From Shewanella psychromarinicola (lineage in GTDB: Bacteria > Pseudomonadota > Gammaproteobacteria > Enterobacterales > Shewanellaceae): 64,000 nucleotides of DNA. Shown piece after piece: positions 45,239 to 56,588 of this stretch (its first letter is position 1; every line of letters starts with the position of its first letter). Made by a program: the position numbers and the translations under genes. The stretch is taken from positions 2,728,001-2,792,000 of the forward strand of contig NZ_CP034073.1 in NCBI RefSeq assembly GCF_003855155.1, written 5' to 3'. The notes beneath the pieces were generated by a model that did not search any database, had not been told where the DNA came from, and worked only from the letters and a program-made list of their open reading frames with translations.

Positions 45239-46141
45239 ATGAGTCCGAAAACGAGCAAAGCGAATCAATCGCAGGGTCTATTACTTTTTAAGTTAAATCA
45301 AACACAACTGTTTGCTTTAGGTACTTTAAAAATTCGTGAACTTGTGCCGTTTACTCCTTTAAATAAAATTCTGCACTCCCACTCTTCCATTATGGGTGCA
45401 GCCACTATTCGGGGGATAACTATTCCGGTTATCGATATGGCTGCTGCCATTGGTTATAAACCTGTGACCGAACAAGAGCGTAAAGATTGCCACATCATTA
45501 TTACTGATTGCCAGCGAATGGTGATAGGTTTTCTTGTGCGTTCAATCGATAAAATTATTGAGTGTAACTGGCGTAATATCGAGGCGCCTTCCAGCAACTT
45601 AGGTAAAAATGCCTTTCTAACTGGTGTAACTCGTTTTGATGATCAGTTAGTTCAATTACTGGATGTCGAATTGTTACTATCAAAAATCTTTCCTGATGAT
45701 CCTCTTCGTAATCGAGCCATATTAACCGATGTTCAACGTGAAAAATTAACACCATTACAAATTTTACTGGTGGATGACTCAAAAGTGGCCCGTAAACAGC
45801 TGTCTGATGCACTAGACTCGATTAACATTGCCTATCAAGTGACGGCAGATGGTCGCGACGCACTAGATATTATGCAACAAGCCGCTACAGACCGAAAACC
45901 AATTGATTTACTGGTGAGTGATATTGAAATGCCTGGTCTTGATGGTTATGAATTAGCCTTTGAGGTTAAAAATAATCCCGAAATTGAACACGCGTACATA
46001 ATTTTACATACATCATTATCCAGCGAAATTAGTGTCAGCCAAGCTAAACAGGTCGGAGCCAATGAGGCATTAACTAAGTTTGATGCTCAAGAGTTAATTG
46101 AAGCGATGCTTAGAGGCGCTCATGCATTGCAGTCTGCTTAA
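45239..46141 (+). CDS. cheV: Chemotaxis coupling protein CheV
   Basis: 300 residues from the ATG at 45239 (AAGGAG five bases upstream; a GTG three bases earlier is too close). CheW-like domain (about 10-155) with RGITIPVIDM (58-67). Receiver domain (about 172-298) with DD179-180, phosphoacceptor Asp228 in LLVSDIEMPGLDGYE, and a Lys in the LTKFDAQEL segment. CheV couples chemoreceptors to CheA and adapts the signal by phosphorylation. The sigma-28 promoter places it in the flagellar late regulon though no other motility gene is near. Confidence 0.94.
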   Translation: MSPKTSKANQSQGLLLFKLNQTQLFALGTLKIRELVPFTPLNKILHSHSSIMGAATIRGITIPVIDMAAAIGYKPVTEQERKDCHIIITDCQRMVIGFLVRSIDKIIECNWRNIEAPSSNLGKNAFLTGVTRFDDQLVQLLDVELLLSKIFPDDPLRNRAILTDVQREKLTPLQILLVDDSKVARKQLSDALDSINIAYQVTADGRDALDIMQQAATDRKPIDLLVSDIEMPGLDGYELAFEVKNNPEIEHAYIILHTSLSSEISVSQAKQVGANEALTKFDAQELIEAMLRGAHALQSA

Positions 46142-46214
46142 TATTTAATAGTTGTTTCACTGTTAGTCTTTCATGGCTTTTAACATTGATAATAAGTTAG
46201 CATCAAAAAAAGTG

Positions 46215-46262
46215 CAACCATTAAATTAACGTTTACTTTGCGAACGATGGTTGAATTTTTTT
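46215..46262 (+). terminator. Possible terminator after cheV
   Basis: CAACCAT (46215-46221) pairs with ATGGTTG (46247-46253), and an inner GTT/AAC may extend the fold. A T7 run follows at 46256. The loop is large, so this is tentative. Confidence 0.45.
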
Positions 46263-46642
46263 ACTCATTTGGCATCAAGACTAGACTTATTACACACCAT
46301 CCTGATATACAGCTATAAGGCTTTTACAGTGTCAGTATATTCGATGTTCACAAGGTAATGCTTAACGTTAATGAGGGAGTGCTATCCCTGAAAACGAATT
46401 GATTGAAGTGTATTTATTGAGTGTGAGTTAATTTCACATCAATAAGTAAAATGAGCAGGGTGTTTTCAGTAATAGCATTGTTATTATCGATAATGTCATG
46501 AGTATCGTAGCATACGTGTTATATCACTATATGTTGTAAGGTGGTTAATGTGGATGTTACCAGTATTGTGATGTTTCCTTTTTAAAGATAAGCAAAATCT
46601 TGATCATAAAAAGCCATAAATATAATAATCATAGGTTAAACA
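46263..46642. other. Leader and promoter region of sstT
   Basis: 380 bp, AT-rich, no ORF, no riboswitch pattern that I recognise. Confidence 0.5.
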
Positions 46643-47875
46643 ATGAATCAAAAAAAATCACTGTTAGCTCGTATCGCTAGCGGTAGCCTTGTGCTACAAA
46701 TTATCAGCGGGATCATTTTGGGCGTGATTCTGGCAAGTATTTCAACAACGGGTGCCAATAGTGTGGCTTTTCTGGGCTCACTCTTTGTGGGTGCACTGAA
46801 AGCCATTGCGCCGATTCTGGTTTTTGTTCTGGTTGCATCATCGATTGCCAATCAAAAGAAAAATAGTCAAACCAATATGCGCCCGATTATTATGTTATAT
46901 CTTCTGGGTACCTTTGCTGCGGCATTAACGGCGGTATTATTCAGTTTTGCGTTTCCAACCACCTTACTGCTAACCGCAGGCATTGAAGGCTCTAATCCTC
47001 CTCAAGGGATTGGCGAAGTTATTAATACCTTATTATTTAAAATTGTCGATAATCCGGTTAACGCATTAGTAACGGGTAATTATATTGGTATTTTAGTATG
47101 GGGAGCAGGCTTAGGGATAACCATGCATCATGCCAGTGACAGCACCAAGCAAATGCTTTCAGATGTCAGTGACGCTGTATCAAATATTGTCCGCTTTGTG
47201 ATCCGTCTAGCGCCGATAGGTATTTTTGGCTTAGTGGCTGCTACGTTTGCCGAAACAGGTTTTGAAGCACTAGCAGGTTACGGCCAGTTACTCATGGTAC
47301 TCGTGGGCTCTATGTTATTTATTGCCTTGGTTGTTAACCCAATTATCGTTTATGCCAAAATCAAACGTAACCCTTATCCCTTAGTGTTTAAGTGTTTACG
47401 CGGTAGTGGTGTTACGGCATTTTTTACTCGTTCAAGTGCTGCCAATATCCCGGTCAATATGGCCTTGTGTGAAGAGCTAAAACTGCATAAAGACACTTAT
47501 TCGGTATCGATTCCATTAGGTGCCACCATCAATATGGGCGGCGCTGCTATCACCATTACGGTATTAACCTTAGCTGCAGCTCATACTTTAGGTATCGAAG
47601 TTGATTTTATGACGGCATTGTTATTGAGTTTGATGGCTTCTGTTTCAGCTTGCGGTGCTTCAGGTGTTGCGGGTGGTTCGCTATTATTAATCCCACTGGC
47701 GTGTAGCTTGTTTGGTATTTCTAATGATGTTGCGATGCAAGTTGTGGCTGTCGGATTTATCATTGGTGTGATCCAAGATTCTGCAGAAACCGCATTAAAT
47801 AGTTCTACTGATGTGATCTTTACTGCTGCAGCGTGTGAAGCTGCTGAAGCAAAAGAGGCCTCTCAAGCCGGCTAA
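46643..47875 (+). CDS. sstT: Serine/threonine:sodium symporter
   Basis: 410 residues, DAACS (glutamate-transporter fold) family. It begins [20 protein letters not shown] and continues [20 protein letters not shown], as in E. coli SstT. The re-entrant loop serine-rich region [13 protein letters not shown] and the Na+-site sequence [18 protein letters not shown] are clear; the last loop has [16 protein letters not shown]. It imports serine and threonine with Na+. Single gene with a good terminator. Confidence 0.95.
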   Translation: MNQKKSLLARIASGSLVLQIISGIILGVILASISTTGANSVAFLGSLFVGALKAIAPILVFVLVASSIANQKKNSQTNMRPIIMLYLLGTFAAALTAVLFSFAFPTTLLLTAGIEGSNPPQGIGEVINTLLFKIVDNPVNALVTGNYIGILVWGAGLGITMHHASDSTKQMLSDVSDAVSNIVRFVIRLAPIGIFGLVAATFAETGFEALAGYGQLLMVLVGSMLFIALVVNPIIVYAKIKRNPYPLVFKCLRGSGVTAFFTRSSAANIPVNMALCEELKLHKDTYSVSIPLGATINMGGAAITITVLTLAAAHTLGIEVDFMTALLLSLMASVSACGASGVAGGSLLLIPLACSLFGISNDVAMQVVAVGFIIGVIQDSAETALNSSTDVIFTAAACEAAEAKEASQAG

Positions 47876-47900
47876 TATTGTAAAGATATATTGATTGAAG

Positions 47901-47933
47901 AAATGCCGACGCGATTGAGTCGGCATTTTTTTC
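47901..47933 (+). terminator. Terminator between sstT and rluA (convergent)
   Basis: Stem AATGCCGAC/GTCGGCATT with an 8-nt loop and a T7 run. Confidence 0.88.
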
Positions 47934-47950
47934 ATTTAATTAGCTGCGAA

Positions 47951-48604
47951 TTAAAATGGATGCTGACTAAAGAAAGTCATCTCGACTTGGCTGTAAGGGT
48001 GGGTAATCGTTAGCAATTGCGCATGTAAATTTAAGCGCTTACTGGCATTAATTGTCTCCGTATCGCCATAAAACTCATCCCCTAAAATGGCATGACCAAG
48101 CGACAGCATATGAACCCTAAGTTGGTGAGTGCGACCAGTGTGCGGTTTCAGTTCCATCAAGGTTGACTGTGGCCTATGTTCAAGCACTTGGAAGTAGGTC
48201 AACGCAGCTTTGCCAGAGTCGGTGAGCATTTGGAATGGTGGCGAATCAGGATTAGGCCCAATGGAGACGTTTACTTTGCCTTGTTGTTCATTGACGTAGC
48301 CCATGACTTCGGCAATATACACTTTTTTAGCTTGGCGATTTTGAAATTGAATTTTTAAATGCGATTCTGCTTTTTTAGTTCGAGCAAAAATCATGATCCC
48401 AGAAGTGTCACAATCTAAGCGATGGATCAGAATGGCTTCAGGATAGCTTTGTTGCAAGCGAGTGATTGCCGTATCGTGTGTGTCAGGTGAACGTCCTGGA
48501 TTTGATAATAGGCCTGAAGGTTTATTGATGACGATAATGTCACGGTCTTTATAGCGTATGTCCAACCATGGGATCGAAGGAGGTTGATAAGTAAAGATGT
48601 GCAT
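47951..48604 (-). CDS. rluA: RluA pseudouridine synthase (23S rRNA U746 and tRNA U32)
   Basis: 217 residues, close to the 219 of E. coli RluA. VINKPSGLLSNPGR is at 25-38. HRLDCDTSG has the catalytic Asp64, the same number as in E. coli. KPHTGRTHQLRVHMLSLGH (about 153-171) and a LNLHAQLLTITHP tail are diagnostic. It isomerises uridine in 23S rRNA and in several tRNAs. The absence of an S4 domain separates it from RluC/D. Confidence 0.92.
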   Translation of the reverse strand: MHIFTYQPPSIPWLDIRYKDRDIIVINKPSGLLSNPGRSPDTHDTAITRLQQSYPEAILIHRLDCDTSGIMIFARTKKAESHLKIQFQNRQAKKVYIAEVMGYVNEQQGKVNVSIGPNPDSPPFQMLTDSGKAALTYFQVLEHRPQSTLMELKPHTGRTHQLRVHMLSLGHAILGDEFYGDTETINASKRLNLHAQLLTITHPYSQVEMTFFSQHPF

Positions 48605-48741
48605 TATGAGTTATTCTCTTTAATTGAGTCAGATTCAGGTATTCGTATTACGAAAAATTAACGTCGCCAATACTACCGCCGCGAATACTAACAAAGTTTT
48701 ACTCATAACAAAAAATCAATTGTCCAGTTGAACAGAGGCGT

Positions 48742-49347
48742 TTAACTAAAGGCGGGTGACCAAGTCGCTAACCACAAGCGCAATGACATTCCCCAACCGC
48801 TGGTCACGCCTGAGGTAACAAAACGGATATTATTGTTGGTATCAATGATATAAATAGCGGGTAAAGCCATTGCACCCCATTGTTGGCTTAATAACGCAGC
48901 CTGAGGTTGGTATTGTTGATTGATCACTTCAAAATCATAATGATGTTGTTGCATAAAGCGACTAATTTCAACATCAGATCCTGAAGCTACCGCAATGGAA
49001 ATAACCTGATAATCTTGATTAAGATTAACCGAGTTGACCATAGGAGAGGTCACTTTGCATACCGGACACCAAGTACCCCAAAAATAGATCAAGGTGGGTT
49101 TATTGTTGGTATTCATCGGTCTGATATTTATTTGCGTGTTAGTAGAGGTTGAGGTAAACAATGATATGGGTTTATTGGCTATCGTGTGGGCTTGAATTGG
49201 CGTGGCGATACCTGTTCGCATATCTCGTTGTAAATAACTGGCAAGCGTGAACAATACCACTGCGATGAGTATTATATCGCGAAGGCTAGTTAGCCAAAAC
49301 CGCCCGGATGTGAGTGTGGATTTTAGGTTAGTTAACCATGATGTCAT
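48742..49347 (-). CDS. Membrane-anchored thioredoxin-fold oxidoreductase (TlpA/ScsD-like)
   Basis: 201 residues. One N-terminal membrane anchor (LRDIILIAVVLFTLASYL, about 22-39), then a periplasmic thioredoxin domain with WCPVC at 93-97 and the cis-Pro loop ALPAIYIID. It probably reduces or oxidises periplasmic disulfides, as do ScsD-type 'protein disulfide oxidoreductases'. It starts 28 bp after the acpH stop, so the two may be co-transcribed. Confidence 0.82.
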   Translation of the reverse strand: MTSWLTNLKSTLTSGRFWLTSLRDIILIAVVLFTLASYLQRDMRTGIATPIQAHTIANKPISLFTSTSTNTQINIRPMNTNNKPTLIYFWGTWCPVCKVTSPMVNSVNLNQDYQVISIAVASGSDVEISRFMQQHHYDFEVINQQYQPQAALLSQQWGAMALPAIYIIDTNNNIRFVTSGVTSGWGMSLRLWLATWSPAFS

Positions 49348-49375
49348 ACTTAATTAACTCCATTATTGCTCGGTG

Positions 49376-49972
49376 TTAAGGTAAATATTCAGCTGGAGTT
49401 TTACGACTATAAACTTTGCTATAGGCCATTAATTGCGGATAAAAGGTTCTAAATGCAATTTCAATATCAATATAAATCTTATCAATATCGTTAATGGCAT
49501 GATCAAACAGTTCCGGTTTTGATAAGCGACGACTCACACCTTTAATCGCTTGATCTAATCCTTGCCTTGTTTGGTAACTACTTAACCAATCTTGCTCAAT
49601 AATTTGTGGCGCAATTGCCTGTAATGTCGGGGGTAATTCAGGTGTCGTGCTAAGTTGATGGTATGCTTTTTGGCAAAATTCATCCAATGGCTGGTGATGA
49701 TACTCTTCCCAATAAAACGCTAAGTAATGATCAAAGACTAAATCAACCAGTATCGGTGCAACGCGGCGTGAGGTTTTAGGGAATAACTTGAGTAAGTCGA
49801 TAATAATTTCATGGCTGTCAGTAACTTGGTCTATCTGACGGTGAAGCCATATCCCTTGTTGCAGATGTTTTGGATGTTGCTGTATATTACCTTTTGCGAA
49901 ATCGCCCGACAAATTAGCGACTAGGTGAGTGTTGCTGATGTCGGCTAAATGTAAGTGAGCTAAAAAGTTCAT
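49376..49972 (-). CDS. acpH: Acyl carrier protein phosphodiesterase
   Basis: 198 residues from the ATG at 49972, chosen because the family begins MNFLAHLHLA; the open frame runs 38 codons further without likeness. HD-type metal ligands are visible in AHLHLA, GDFAKG (about 22-27) and LHRQIDQVTDSH (about 42-53). The phosphopantetheine-removal block FDHYLAFYWEEY is at about 83-94. It hydrolyses the 4'-phosphopantetheine arm from holo-ACP. E. coli AcpH has 193 residues. Confidence 0.9.
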   Translation of the reverse strand: MNFLAHLHLADISNTHLVANLSGDFAKGNIQQHPKHLQQGIWLHRQIDQVTDSHEIIIDLLKLFPKTSRRVAPILVDLVFDHYLAFYWEEYHHQPLDEFCQKAYHQLSTTPELPPTLQAIAPQIIEQDWLSSYQTRQGLDQAIKGVSRRLSKPELFDHAINDIDKIYIDIEIAFRTFYPQLMAYSKVYSRKTPAEYLP

Positions 49973-50165
49973 AAATTGTACTTCTAATTTTATTATTTTA
50001 CAGTATGATACTAACCGATTGTAACAAAGCGTTACGAAGTGGCGAGTGTGTAGACCTAATGATAACGCTTTATCGAAAAATGTCATTGAGTATTGAGCAT
50101 CTCTCGTTGTGACGGCTAGAGGTCAGTGCTTTTAAAGGGTATAGGATTAATTATAGGGATCAAGG

Positions 50166-50354
50166 ATGATGAAAGATTGGTTTAAAAAATTATTGGGCAG
50201 GTCTACAGCGACCAAAAGAAATAAAGTATACATCGACATGCGTTATGAAGTGCATTCATATAAATCGAATGAAATCTTTTACGCTGCTAAGCCTAATCCG
50301 ATTACTAGCGATGATCTCGACACTGAGATCATAGAGCAAAAGCCGACAACATAA
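50166..50354 (+). CDS. Small hypothetical protein (62 aa)
   Basis: Codes for a short basic, then acidic polypeptide (MKDWFKKLLGR at the start, ending EIIEQKPTT). AAGG lies only four bases before the first ATG and seven before a second, adjacent in-frame one, which gives the better spacing. No domain is recognised and no membrane helix is seen; the N-terminal 11 residues could form a short amphipathic helix. It sits alone between acpH (divergent) and queA. The start and even the coding status are uncertain. Confidence 0.5.
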   Translation: MMKDWFKKLLGRSTATKRNKVYIDMRYEVHSYKSNEIFYAAKPNPITSDDLDTEIIEQKPTT

Positions 50355-50422
50355 TCAGTAAACTTGATCTTAACCTTTGCTCGCCATAGACTAGCGGCCG
50401 TTTTTACTGTTGAGATAATACT

Positions 50423-51463
50423 ATGCGTGTTGCAGATTTTTCATTCGACCTACCAGATGAGCTGATTGCTCGCTATCCGACAGCACAACGCAATGCCTCG
50501 CGTTTACTCACGCTAAGTGGCGAAAACGGTGAGCTTGTTGACAAAAAATTTACTGATTTACTCAATATGATCAATCCTGGTGACTTGATGGTGTTTAATA
50601 ACACTCGAGTCATACCAGCGCGTTTATTTGGCCAAAAGTCCACTGGCGGTAAGCTTGAGATCCTCGTTGAACGTATGCTGGACGATAAACGTATTTTAGC
50701 CCATGTTCGCAGCTCTAAATCCCCTAAAGTTGATACCCTTATCGATTTAGACGGCGGATACCAGATGAAAATGTTGGCGCGTCACGATGCCTTATTTGAA
50801 CTTGAGTTACTTTCTGATAAAACCGTATTAGAAGTGCTTGAAGACGTCGGTCATATGCCTCTGCCGCCTTATATTGATCGTCCAGATGAAGATGCTGATA
50901 AAGAGCGTTATCAAACGGTATATAACCAAACACCAGGCGCTGTTGCAGCACCGACCGCAGGTTTACACTTTGACGACGCTATGCTGGCTGAACTAAAAGC
51001 TAAAGGCGTCAATATTGCTTTTGTGACATTACATGTTGGCGCGGGTACCTTTCAACCAGTACGGGTCGATAATATTCTGGAGCACAAGATGCATTCAGAA
51101 TGGGCAAACGTTCCTCAAGATGTCGTTGACCTCATTGCGCAAACTAAAGCCAACGGCTATCGCGTCGTTGCCGTTGGCACGACGTCTGTTCGTTCACTTG
51201 AAAGTGCAGCTCGTGCCAGTGGCGATGGTCCACTAAAAGCCTTCAGTGGTGATACCGATATTTTTATTTACCCTGGCTTTCAATTTAAAATAGTCGATGC
51301 CATGGTGACCAATTTTCATTTGCCTGAGTCGACATTAATCATGCTATTAAGCGCTTTTGCCGGTTTTGATGAAGTGATGAACGCCTATCAGCATGCGATT
51401 ACGCAAAAATATCGCTTTTTTAGCTACGGTGATGCAATGTTTGTGACGAAAAAAGCCCCCTAA
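50423..51463 (+). CDS. queA: S-adenosylmethionine:tRNA ribosyltransferase-isomerase
   Basis: 346 residues. It begins [19 protein letters not shown], the QueA start. [14 protein letters not shown] (about 57-70), [10 protein letters not shown] (about 176-185) and [10 protein letters not shown] (about 206-215) are family signatures. It adds the epoxycyclopentane group from SAM ribose to preQ1 in tRNA, the step before queuosine. A terminator-like stem lies between it and tgt, yet the gene pair is the usual order queA-tgt-yajC-secD-secF. Confidence 0.97.
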   Translation: MRVADFSFDLPDELIARYPTAQRNASRLLTLSGENGELVDKKFTDLLNMINPGDLMVFNNTRVIPARLFGQKSTGGKLEILVERMLDDKRILAHVRSSKSPKVDTLIDLDGGYQMKMLARHDALFELELLSDKTVLEVLEDVGHMPLPPYIDRPDEDADKERYQTVYNQTPGAVAAPTAGLHFDDAMLAELKAKGVNIAFVTLHVGAGTFQPVRVDNILEHKMHSEWANVPQDVVDLIAQTKANGYRVVAVGTTSVRSLESAARASGDGPLKAFSGDTDIFIYPGFQFKIVDAMVTNFHLPESTLIMLLSAFAGFDEVMNAYQHAITQKYRFFSYGDAMFVTKKAP

Positions 51464-51487
51464 GCAACGAATTTGATTTAAAATACT

Positions 51488-51512
51488 CGCCCACAGTAGT
51501 GGGCGTTTTTTT
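51488..51512 (+). terminator. Terminator between queA and tgt
   Basis: Stem CGCCCAC/GTGGGCG with loop AGTA and a T7 run. It suggests that tgt has its own promoter in the remaining 95 bp. Confidence 0.88.
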
Positions 51513-51602
51513 GATTTAATGTGTCAGTAACCTTGAAGCAGTAAAATTCGCCCTCATTACTATAGAAACTAAACGAGTCAGACTGTTTATCTGGCAAGGT
51601 GA

Positions 51603-52730
<1,128 letters not shown>

Positions 52731-52755
52731 TTTTAGCTAATAAGAAGAGAGAACT

Positions 52756-53088
52756 ATGTTTATTTCAAATGCATATGCAAGTCCAATAAGTGGAATAGCC
52801 GGTGGCGAAACCATGCAATTAATTTTCATGCTCGTCATGTTTGGATTAATTTTTTACTTTATGATTTTCCGTCCACAGTCAAAGCGTGTTAAAGAACACA
52901 AAAACCTAATGGCGTCGATTTCAAAAGGTGATGAAGTGTTAACCAGTGGTGGCATTCTCGGTAAAGTGACCAAAATCGCTGATGAAAGTGATTATGTGTT
53001 ATTAGCTATTAATGATAATAACCAAATCACGATTAAAAAGGATTACATCGCAGCGGTATTGCCTAAAGGTTCTATTCAGTCGTTATAA
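52756..53088 (+). CDS. yajC: Sec translocase accessory subunit YajC
   Basis: 110 residues, one membrane helix ([18 protein letters not shown], about 22-39) followed by the conserved [14 protein letters not shown] block and a cytosolic beta domain ([15 protein letters not shown]). It forms the SecDF-YajC complex that helps the SecYEG channel. A ribosome site GAAGAGAG precedes it. 17 bp before secD. Confidence 0.96.
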   Translation: MFISNAYASPISGIAGGETMQLIFMLVMFGLIFYFMIFRPQSKRVKEHKNLMASISKGDEVLTSGGILGKVTKIADESDYVLLAINDNNQITIKKDYIAAVLPKGSIQSL

Positions 53089-53105
53089 GCCAAGAGGGCT
53101 ATGGT

Positions 53106-54956
53106 GTGTTAAATAAATACCCAATGTGGAAAAACATCATGGTGATGCTTATCATCGCCGTTGGTAGTTTTTATGCAATTCCAAATTTGTTTGGTGAAGA
53201 TCATGCAGTACAGATCGTCGCGACTCGCGGCGCTGAAGTCACTGTATCGACACAAACGACTGTCGTTGATCTATTAGAGAGTCAGGATATTGCCGTAAAG
53301 CGCGCCGAGCTTGAAAATGGTCAGTTATTAGTTCGCGTACAAAATCCTGAGCAGCAGTTGGTGGCGAAAGAGGCTATCGCTGAACTACTTGGTCAGAAAT
53401 ATACCGTTGCGTTAAACTTAGCACCGGCAACCCCAGCATGGCTTGAAGCTGTTGGTGGGTCGCCAATGAAGCTAGGTTTAGACTTGCGCGGTGGTGTTCA
53501 TTTCTTAATGGAAGTGGACATGGGCGAGGCGGTCCGCAAAATGGAAGCGGCTAAAATAGCTGATTTTCGCAGTCAGCTTCGTGAAGAGAAAATTCGCTAC
53601 GCCGGTATTCGTAAAACCCCGAAAGGGATTGCGATTAAGTTTCGTGATGCTGAAACGGTTGTCGAAGCTGAGGATTTTTTAAAAATCCGCAGCAATGACA
53701 TGACCTATACCGATGCGAGTAGCGGCGATGAGTTTATGCTTCTTGCTACCATGAGTGATACCTACCTTACGCAAATTAAGGAAGAAGCACTGAAGCAAAA
53801 CATGACCATCCTTCGTAACCGTGTCAACGAGCTTGGTGTCGCTGAGCCTGTCGTACAACGTCAAGGCGCAGAGCGCATTATTGTTGAACTGCCAGGTGTA
53901 CAAGACACTGCTCGTGCAAAAGAAATTTTAGGTGCTACAGCATCAATTGAATTTCGTATGGTTGATGACAAGGCGGATGTAAGTGCCGCGGCAAATGGTC
54001 GTGTACCTGCCGGTGCAGAAGTGTACAAACGTCGTGAAGGCGGGATTGCCGTATTGAAGAAAGAAGTCATGCTCACTGGCGATCATATCACCGGCGCGCA
54101 ACCGACTTTTGACCAATACAGCCGTCCACAGGTTGCGATTAATCTTGACGCCGAAGGCGGCTCGATTTTCTCGAACGTTACCAAAGACAATATCGGTAAG
54201 CCAATGGCTACATTGTTTATCGAATATAAAGATAGTGGTACACGTAATCCTGATGGCACAGTGAAAATGACTAGGATTGAAGAGGTCATTTCGGTTGCCA
54301 CTATCCAGGCTCGTTTAGGTCGTAATTTTGTGATTACGGGTCTTGAGCACTCTGAATCACAGAGCTTAGCGTTACTGTTACGTGCCGGAGCGCTTATTGC
54401 TCCTATCACTATCGTAGAAGAAAGAACGATTGGTCCAAGCTTAGGCGCTGAAAATATCCAAAACGGTGTTCAAGCAATGGTTTGGGGCATGGTTGTTGTG
54501 CTTATATTCATGATGATTTACTACCGTGCGTTTGGCTTTATTGCCAACTTGGCATTGATGGCTAACTTAATCATGGTTGTTGGTGTGATGTCGATGATCC
54601 CTGGTGCGGTGTTAACCTTACCTGGTATTGCTGGCATGGTATTAACGGTGGGGATGGCAGTAGACGGCAACGTGCTTATTTTTGAACGTATCCGTGAAGA
54701 ACTCCTAAACGGCCGCAGTGTACAACAAGCCATCCATGAAGGTTATGGTAATGCGTTTTCAACCATTGCAGATGCCAACATTACTACCTTTATGACAGCG
54801 TTAATTTTATTTGCTGTTGGTACCGGTGCGGTTAAAGGCTTTGCTGTTACCTTAATGATAGGTATCGCGACTTCGATGTTTACAGCCATTATTGGCACAC
54901 GCTCAATCGTGAATGCGGTTTGGGGTGGTAAACGCGTTAAGTCATTGTCTATCTAA
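53106..54956 (+). CDS. secD: Protein translocase subunit SecD
   Basis: 616 residues, almost the same as E. coli (615). Starts at a GTG: the first residues MLNKYPMWK match E. coli MLNRYPLWK, and GAGGG lies 7 nt upstream. N-terminal helix, then a large periplasmic domain with [16 protein letters not shown] (about 121-136) and [18 protein letters not shown] (about 239-256). The C-terminal five-helix RND-like domain has [17 protein letters not shown]. It uses the proton motive force to pull exported proteins. Nine bases before the secF TTG, 14 before its ATG. Confidence 0.97.
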   Translation: MLNKYPMWKNIMVMLIIAVGSFYAIPNLFGEDHAVQIVATRGAEVTVSTQTTVVDLLESQDIAVKRAELENGQLLVRVQNPEQQLVAKEAIAELLGQKYTVALNLAPATPAWLEAVGGSPMKLGLDLRGGVHFLMEVDMGEAVRKMEAAKIADFRSQLREEKIRYAGIRKTPKGIAIKFRDAETVVEAEDFLKIRSNDMTYTDASSGDEFMLLATMSDTYLTQIKEEALKQNMTILRNRVNELGVAEPVVQRQGAERIIVELPGVQDTARAKEILGATASIEFRMVDDKADVSAAANGRVPAGAEVYKRREGGIAVLKKEVMLTGDHITGAQPTFDQYSRPQVAINLDAEGGSIFSNVTKDNIGKPMATLFIEYKDSGTRNPDGTVKMTRIEEVISVATIQARLGRNFVITGLEHSESQSLALLLRAGALIAPITIVEERTIGPSLGAENIQNGVQAMVWGMVVVLIFMMIYYRAFGFIANLALMANLIMVVGVMSMIPGAVLTLPGIAGMVLTVGMAVDGNVLIFERIREELLNGRSVQQAIHEGYGNAFSTIADANITTFMTALILFAVGTGAVKGFAVTLMIGIATSMFTAIIGTRSIVNAVWGGKRVKSLSI

Positions 54957-54970
54957 AGGAGAAGTTGAAT

Positions 54971-55918
54971 ATGTTTCAGATATTTTCAGTAAAGAACACC
55001 GTCGACTTCCTTCGTCATGCAATGCCTATCAGTGTGATGTCGATGATCTTAGTGATAGCCTCATTTGTGTCGCTGGGTGTCCAAGGCATTAACTGGGGAT
55101 TAGACTTTACCGGTGGTACTGTTGTTGAAATGGAGTTTTCAGCTCCTGTTGACTTGAGTGCTTTACGCGCGAAGATGACTTCAGCGGAAGCTGAAGGGGC
55201 GGTAGTACAGAACTTTGGTTCCAGCCGCGATATATTGGTTCGTTTACCGGTAAGAGAGACCTTAAAAAGTGATGTGCAAGTAGCTGCAGTATTAGCTGCT
55301 GCTCAAACTATTGATTCTGCTGTAATTCAAAAGCGAGTTGAGTTTGTTGGACCACAAGTGGGTAAGCAATTAGCAGAGCAGGGTGGCTTAGCGGTTATTG
55401 TTGCGCTTATTTGTATTCTTATCTACGTATCATTTCGTTTTGAATGGCGTTTAGCAGCAGGTTCTGTTGCGGCGTTAGCCCATGACGTTATTGTGACTTT
55501 AGGGGTGTTTTCGGTATTACAGCTTGAGTTTGACTTGACTGTATTGGCAGGTTTATTGACGGTTGTAGGTTACTCACTTAACGATACTATCGTGGTGTAT
55601 GACCGTATCCGTGAAAACTTCCTTAAAATGCGTAAAGGTAGCCCTATAGAGGTTGTGAATACCTCAATCACTCAGACCATGAGTCGTACTGTGATAACCA
55701 CAGGTACTACATTAGTTACCGTTATTGCGCTGTTCTTAAAAGGCGGCACAATGATCCATGGCTTTGCGACGGCATTGTTATTAGGTATTTTTGTTGGTAC
55801 ATACTCATCGATTTTCGTGGCCAGTTATTTAGCCGTTAAATTGGGTATCAATCGTGAGCATATGTTACCTGTAGAGATTGAAAAAGAAGGTGCAGATCAA
55901 CCTGCAATGATGCCTTAA
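54971..55918 (+). CDS. secF: Protein translocase subunit SecF
   Basis: 315 residues from the ATG at 54971 (AGGAG with 9-nt spacing; a TTG two codons earlier is too close to it). INWGLDFTGGTVVEMEF (about 38-54) is the SecF/SecD shared motif. The six-helix region has ALAHDVIVTLGVFS and VGYSLNDTIVVYDRIRENF (about 200-218). Partner of SecD in the translocon. A bidirectional terminator follows. Confidence 0.97.
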   Translation: MFQIFSVKNTVDFLRHAMPISVMSMILVIASFVSLGVQGINWGLDFTGGTVVEMEFSAPVDLSALRAKMTSAEAEGAVVQNFGSSRDILVRLPVRETLKSDVQVAAVLAAAQTIDSAVIQKRVEFVGPQVGKQLAEQGGLAVIVALICILIYVSFRFEWRLAAGSVAALAHDVIVTLGVFSVLQLEFDLTVLAGLLTVVGYSLNDTIVVYDRIRENFLKMRKGSPIEVVNTSITQTMSRTVITTGTTLVTVIALFLKGGTMIHGFATALLLGIFVGTYSSIFVASYLAVKLGINREHMLPVEIEKEGADQPAMMP

Positions 55919-55942
55919 TAGGCATGATTAATATCAATCACT

Positions 55943-55979
55943 AAAAATAAACCCTGGCTCTGCTGGGGTTTATTTTTTT
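55943..55979 (+). terminator. Terminator between secF and a convergent small gene
   Basis: Stem AAAAATAAACCC/GGGTTTATTTTT with a T7 run; its right arm overlaps the last codons of the convergent 74-aa gene. Confidence 0.85.
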
Positions 55980-56194
55980 ATGACTAGGTTATTTCTTTGT
56001 TGGCTTAAATGAACTTCACAGGCAGCGACTAACGTTTTGTACCACTGAGTGTGTGGATCGATTATCAATGCTTCCCACCCATCACAGCCTAGTATGTCAA
56101 CGGTGCTAAAAAGCAATCCAGACGGCGTGAGCTTGACCGTGGTTCTAAACGTGCCGATATCAGTATCTAAACGAGAAATGGTTACCTTAGTCAT
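55970..56194 (-). CDS. Small hypothetical protein (74 aa)
   Basis: From an ATG at 56194, which overlaps the stop of the DUF3224 gene by 8 bp, to a stop inside the secF terminator. The open frame extends 21 codons further, but only as a shadow of the DUF3224 gene. The product (MTKVTISRLDTDIGTFRTTV..., ending QRNNLVIKK) has alternating hydrophobic residues and looks like a small beta-rich domain. I do not recognise a family. The overlap suggests translational coupling with the gene before. Confidence 0.55.
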   Translation of the reverse strand: MTKVTISRLDTDIGTFRTTVKLTPSGLLFSTVDILGCDGWEALIIDPHTQWYKTLVAACEVHLSQQRNNLVIKK

Positions 56195-56588
56195 GATATA
56201 GGGTGATGGTGTAATCAGCTTGACCATTTTCGGTTGAGGTAAACTCTCCGTGGCCAAGATAGTGTTGCAGGTTATGGGTCCCCGAGTCCGCTATTACGCT
56301 AAATTGGCTTTGTGCAACGCCTTGTGAAAATAATCCATCATGTTGTAATACTAATGTACCCGCTATCTCGGGGGTATTTATGGTTAAGTGCTCTATCCCT
56401 ACAAATACCGCAGAGCCATCTTTTTGATACGACATCACACAGCGGTTCTGTGCAGCACCACTGATATCACCAGAGTAAGTTTGGGCAATTTCTGCAATGG
56501 TTTGTTTGCTGCTATCATCATGTTCTGCATAAGCAGTTTCATTCCAAGCAGTGATTTGAAAGATACCTTTTAAGACTATTTTTGTCAT
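56187..56588 (-). CDS. DUF3224 family protein
   Basis: 133 residues, beta-barrel type DUF3224 protein. The family pattern is present: GIFQITAWNETAY (about 8-20), YSGDISGAAQNRCVMSYQKD (about 38-57), FVGIEHLTINTPEIAGTLVLQH (about 62-83, interrupted here for length) and ADSGTHNLQHYLGHGEF (about 100-116). The function is not known; members are small cytosolic proteins. Upstream of and overlapping a 74-aa gene. Confidence 0.75.
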   Translation of the reverse strand: MTKIVLKGIFQITAWNETAYAEHDDSSKQTIAEIAQTYSGDISGAAQNRCVMSYQKDGSAVFVGIEHLTINTPEIAGTLVLQHDGLFSQGVAQSQFSVIADSGTHNLQHYLGHGEFTSTENGQADYTITLYHD

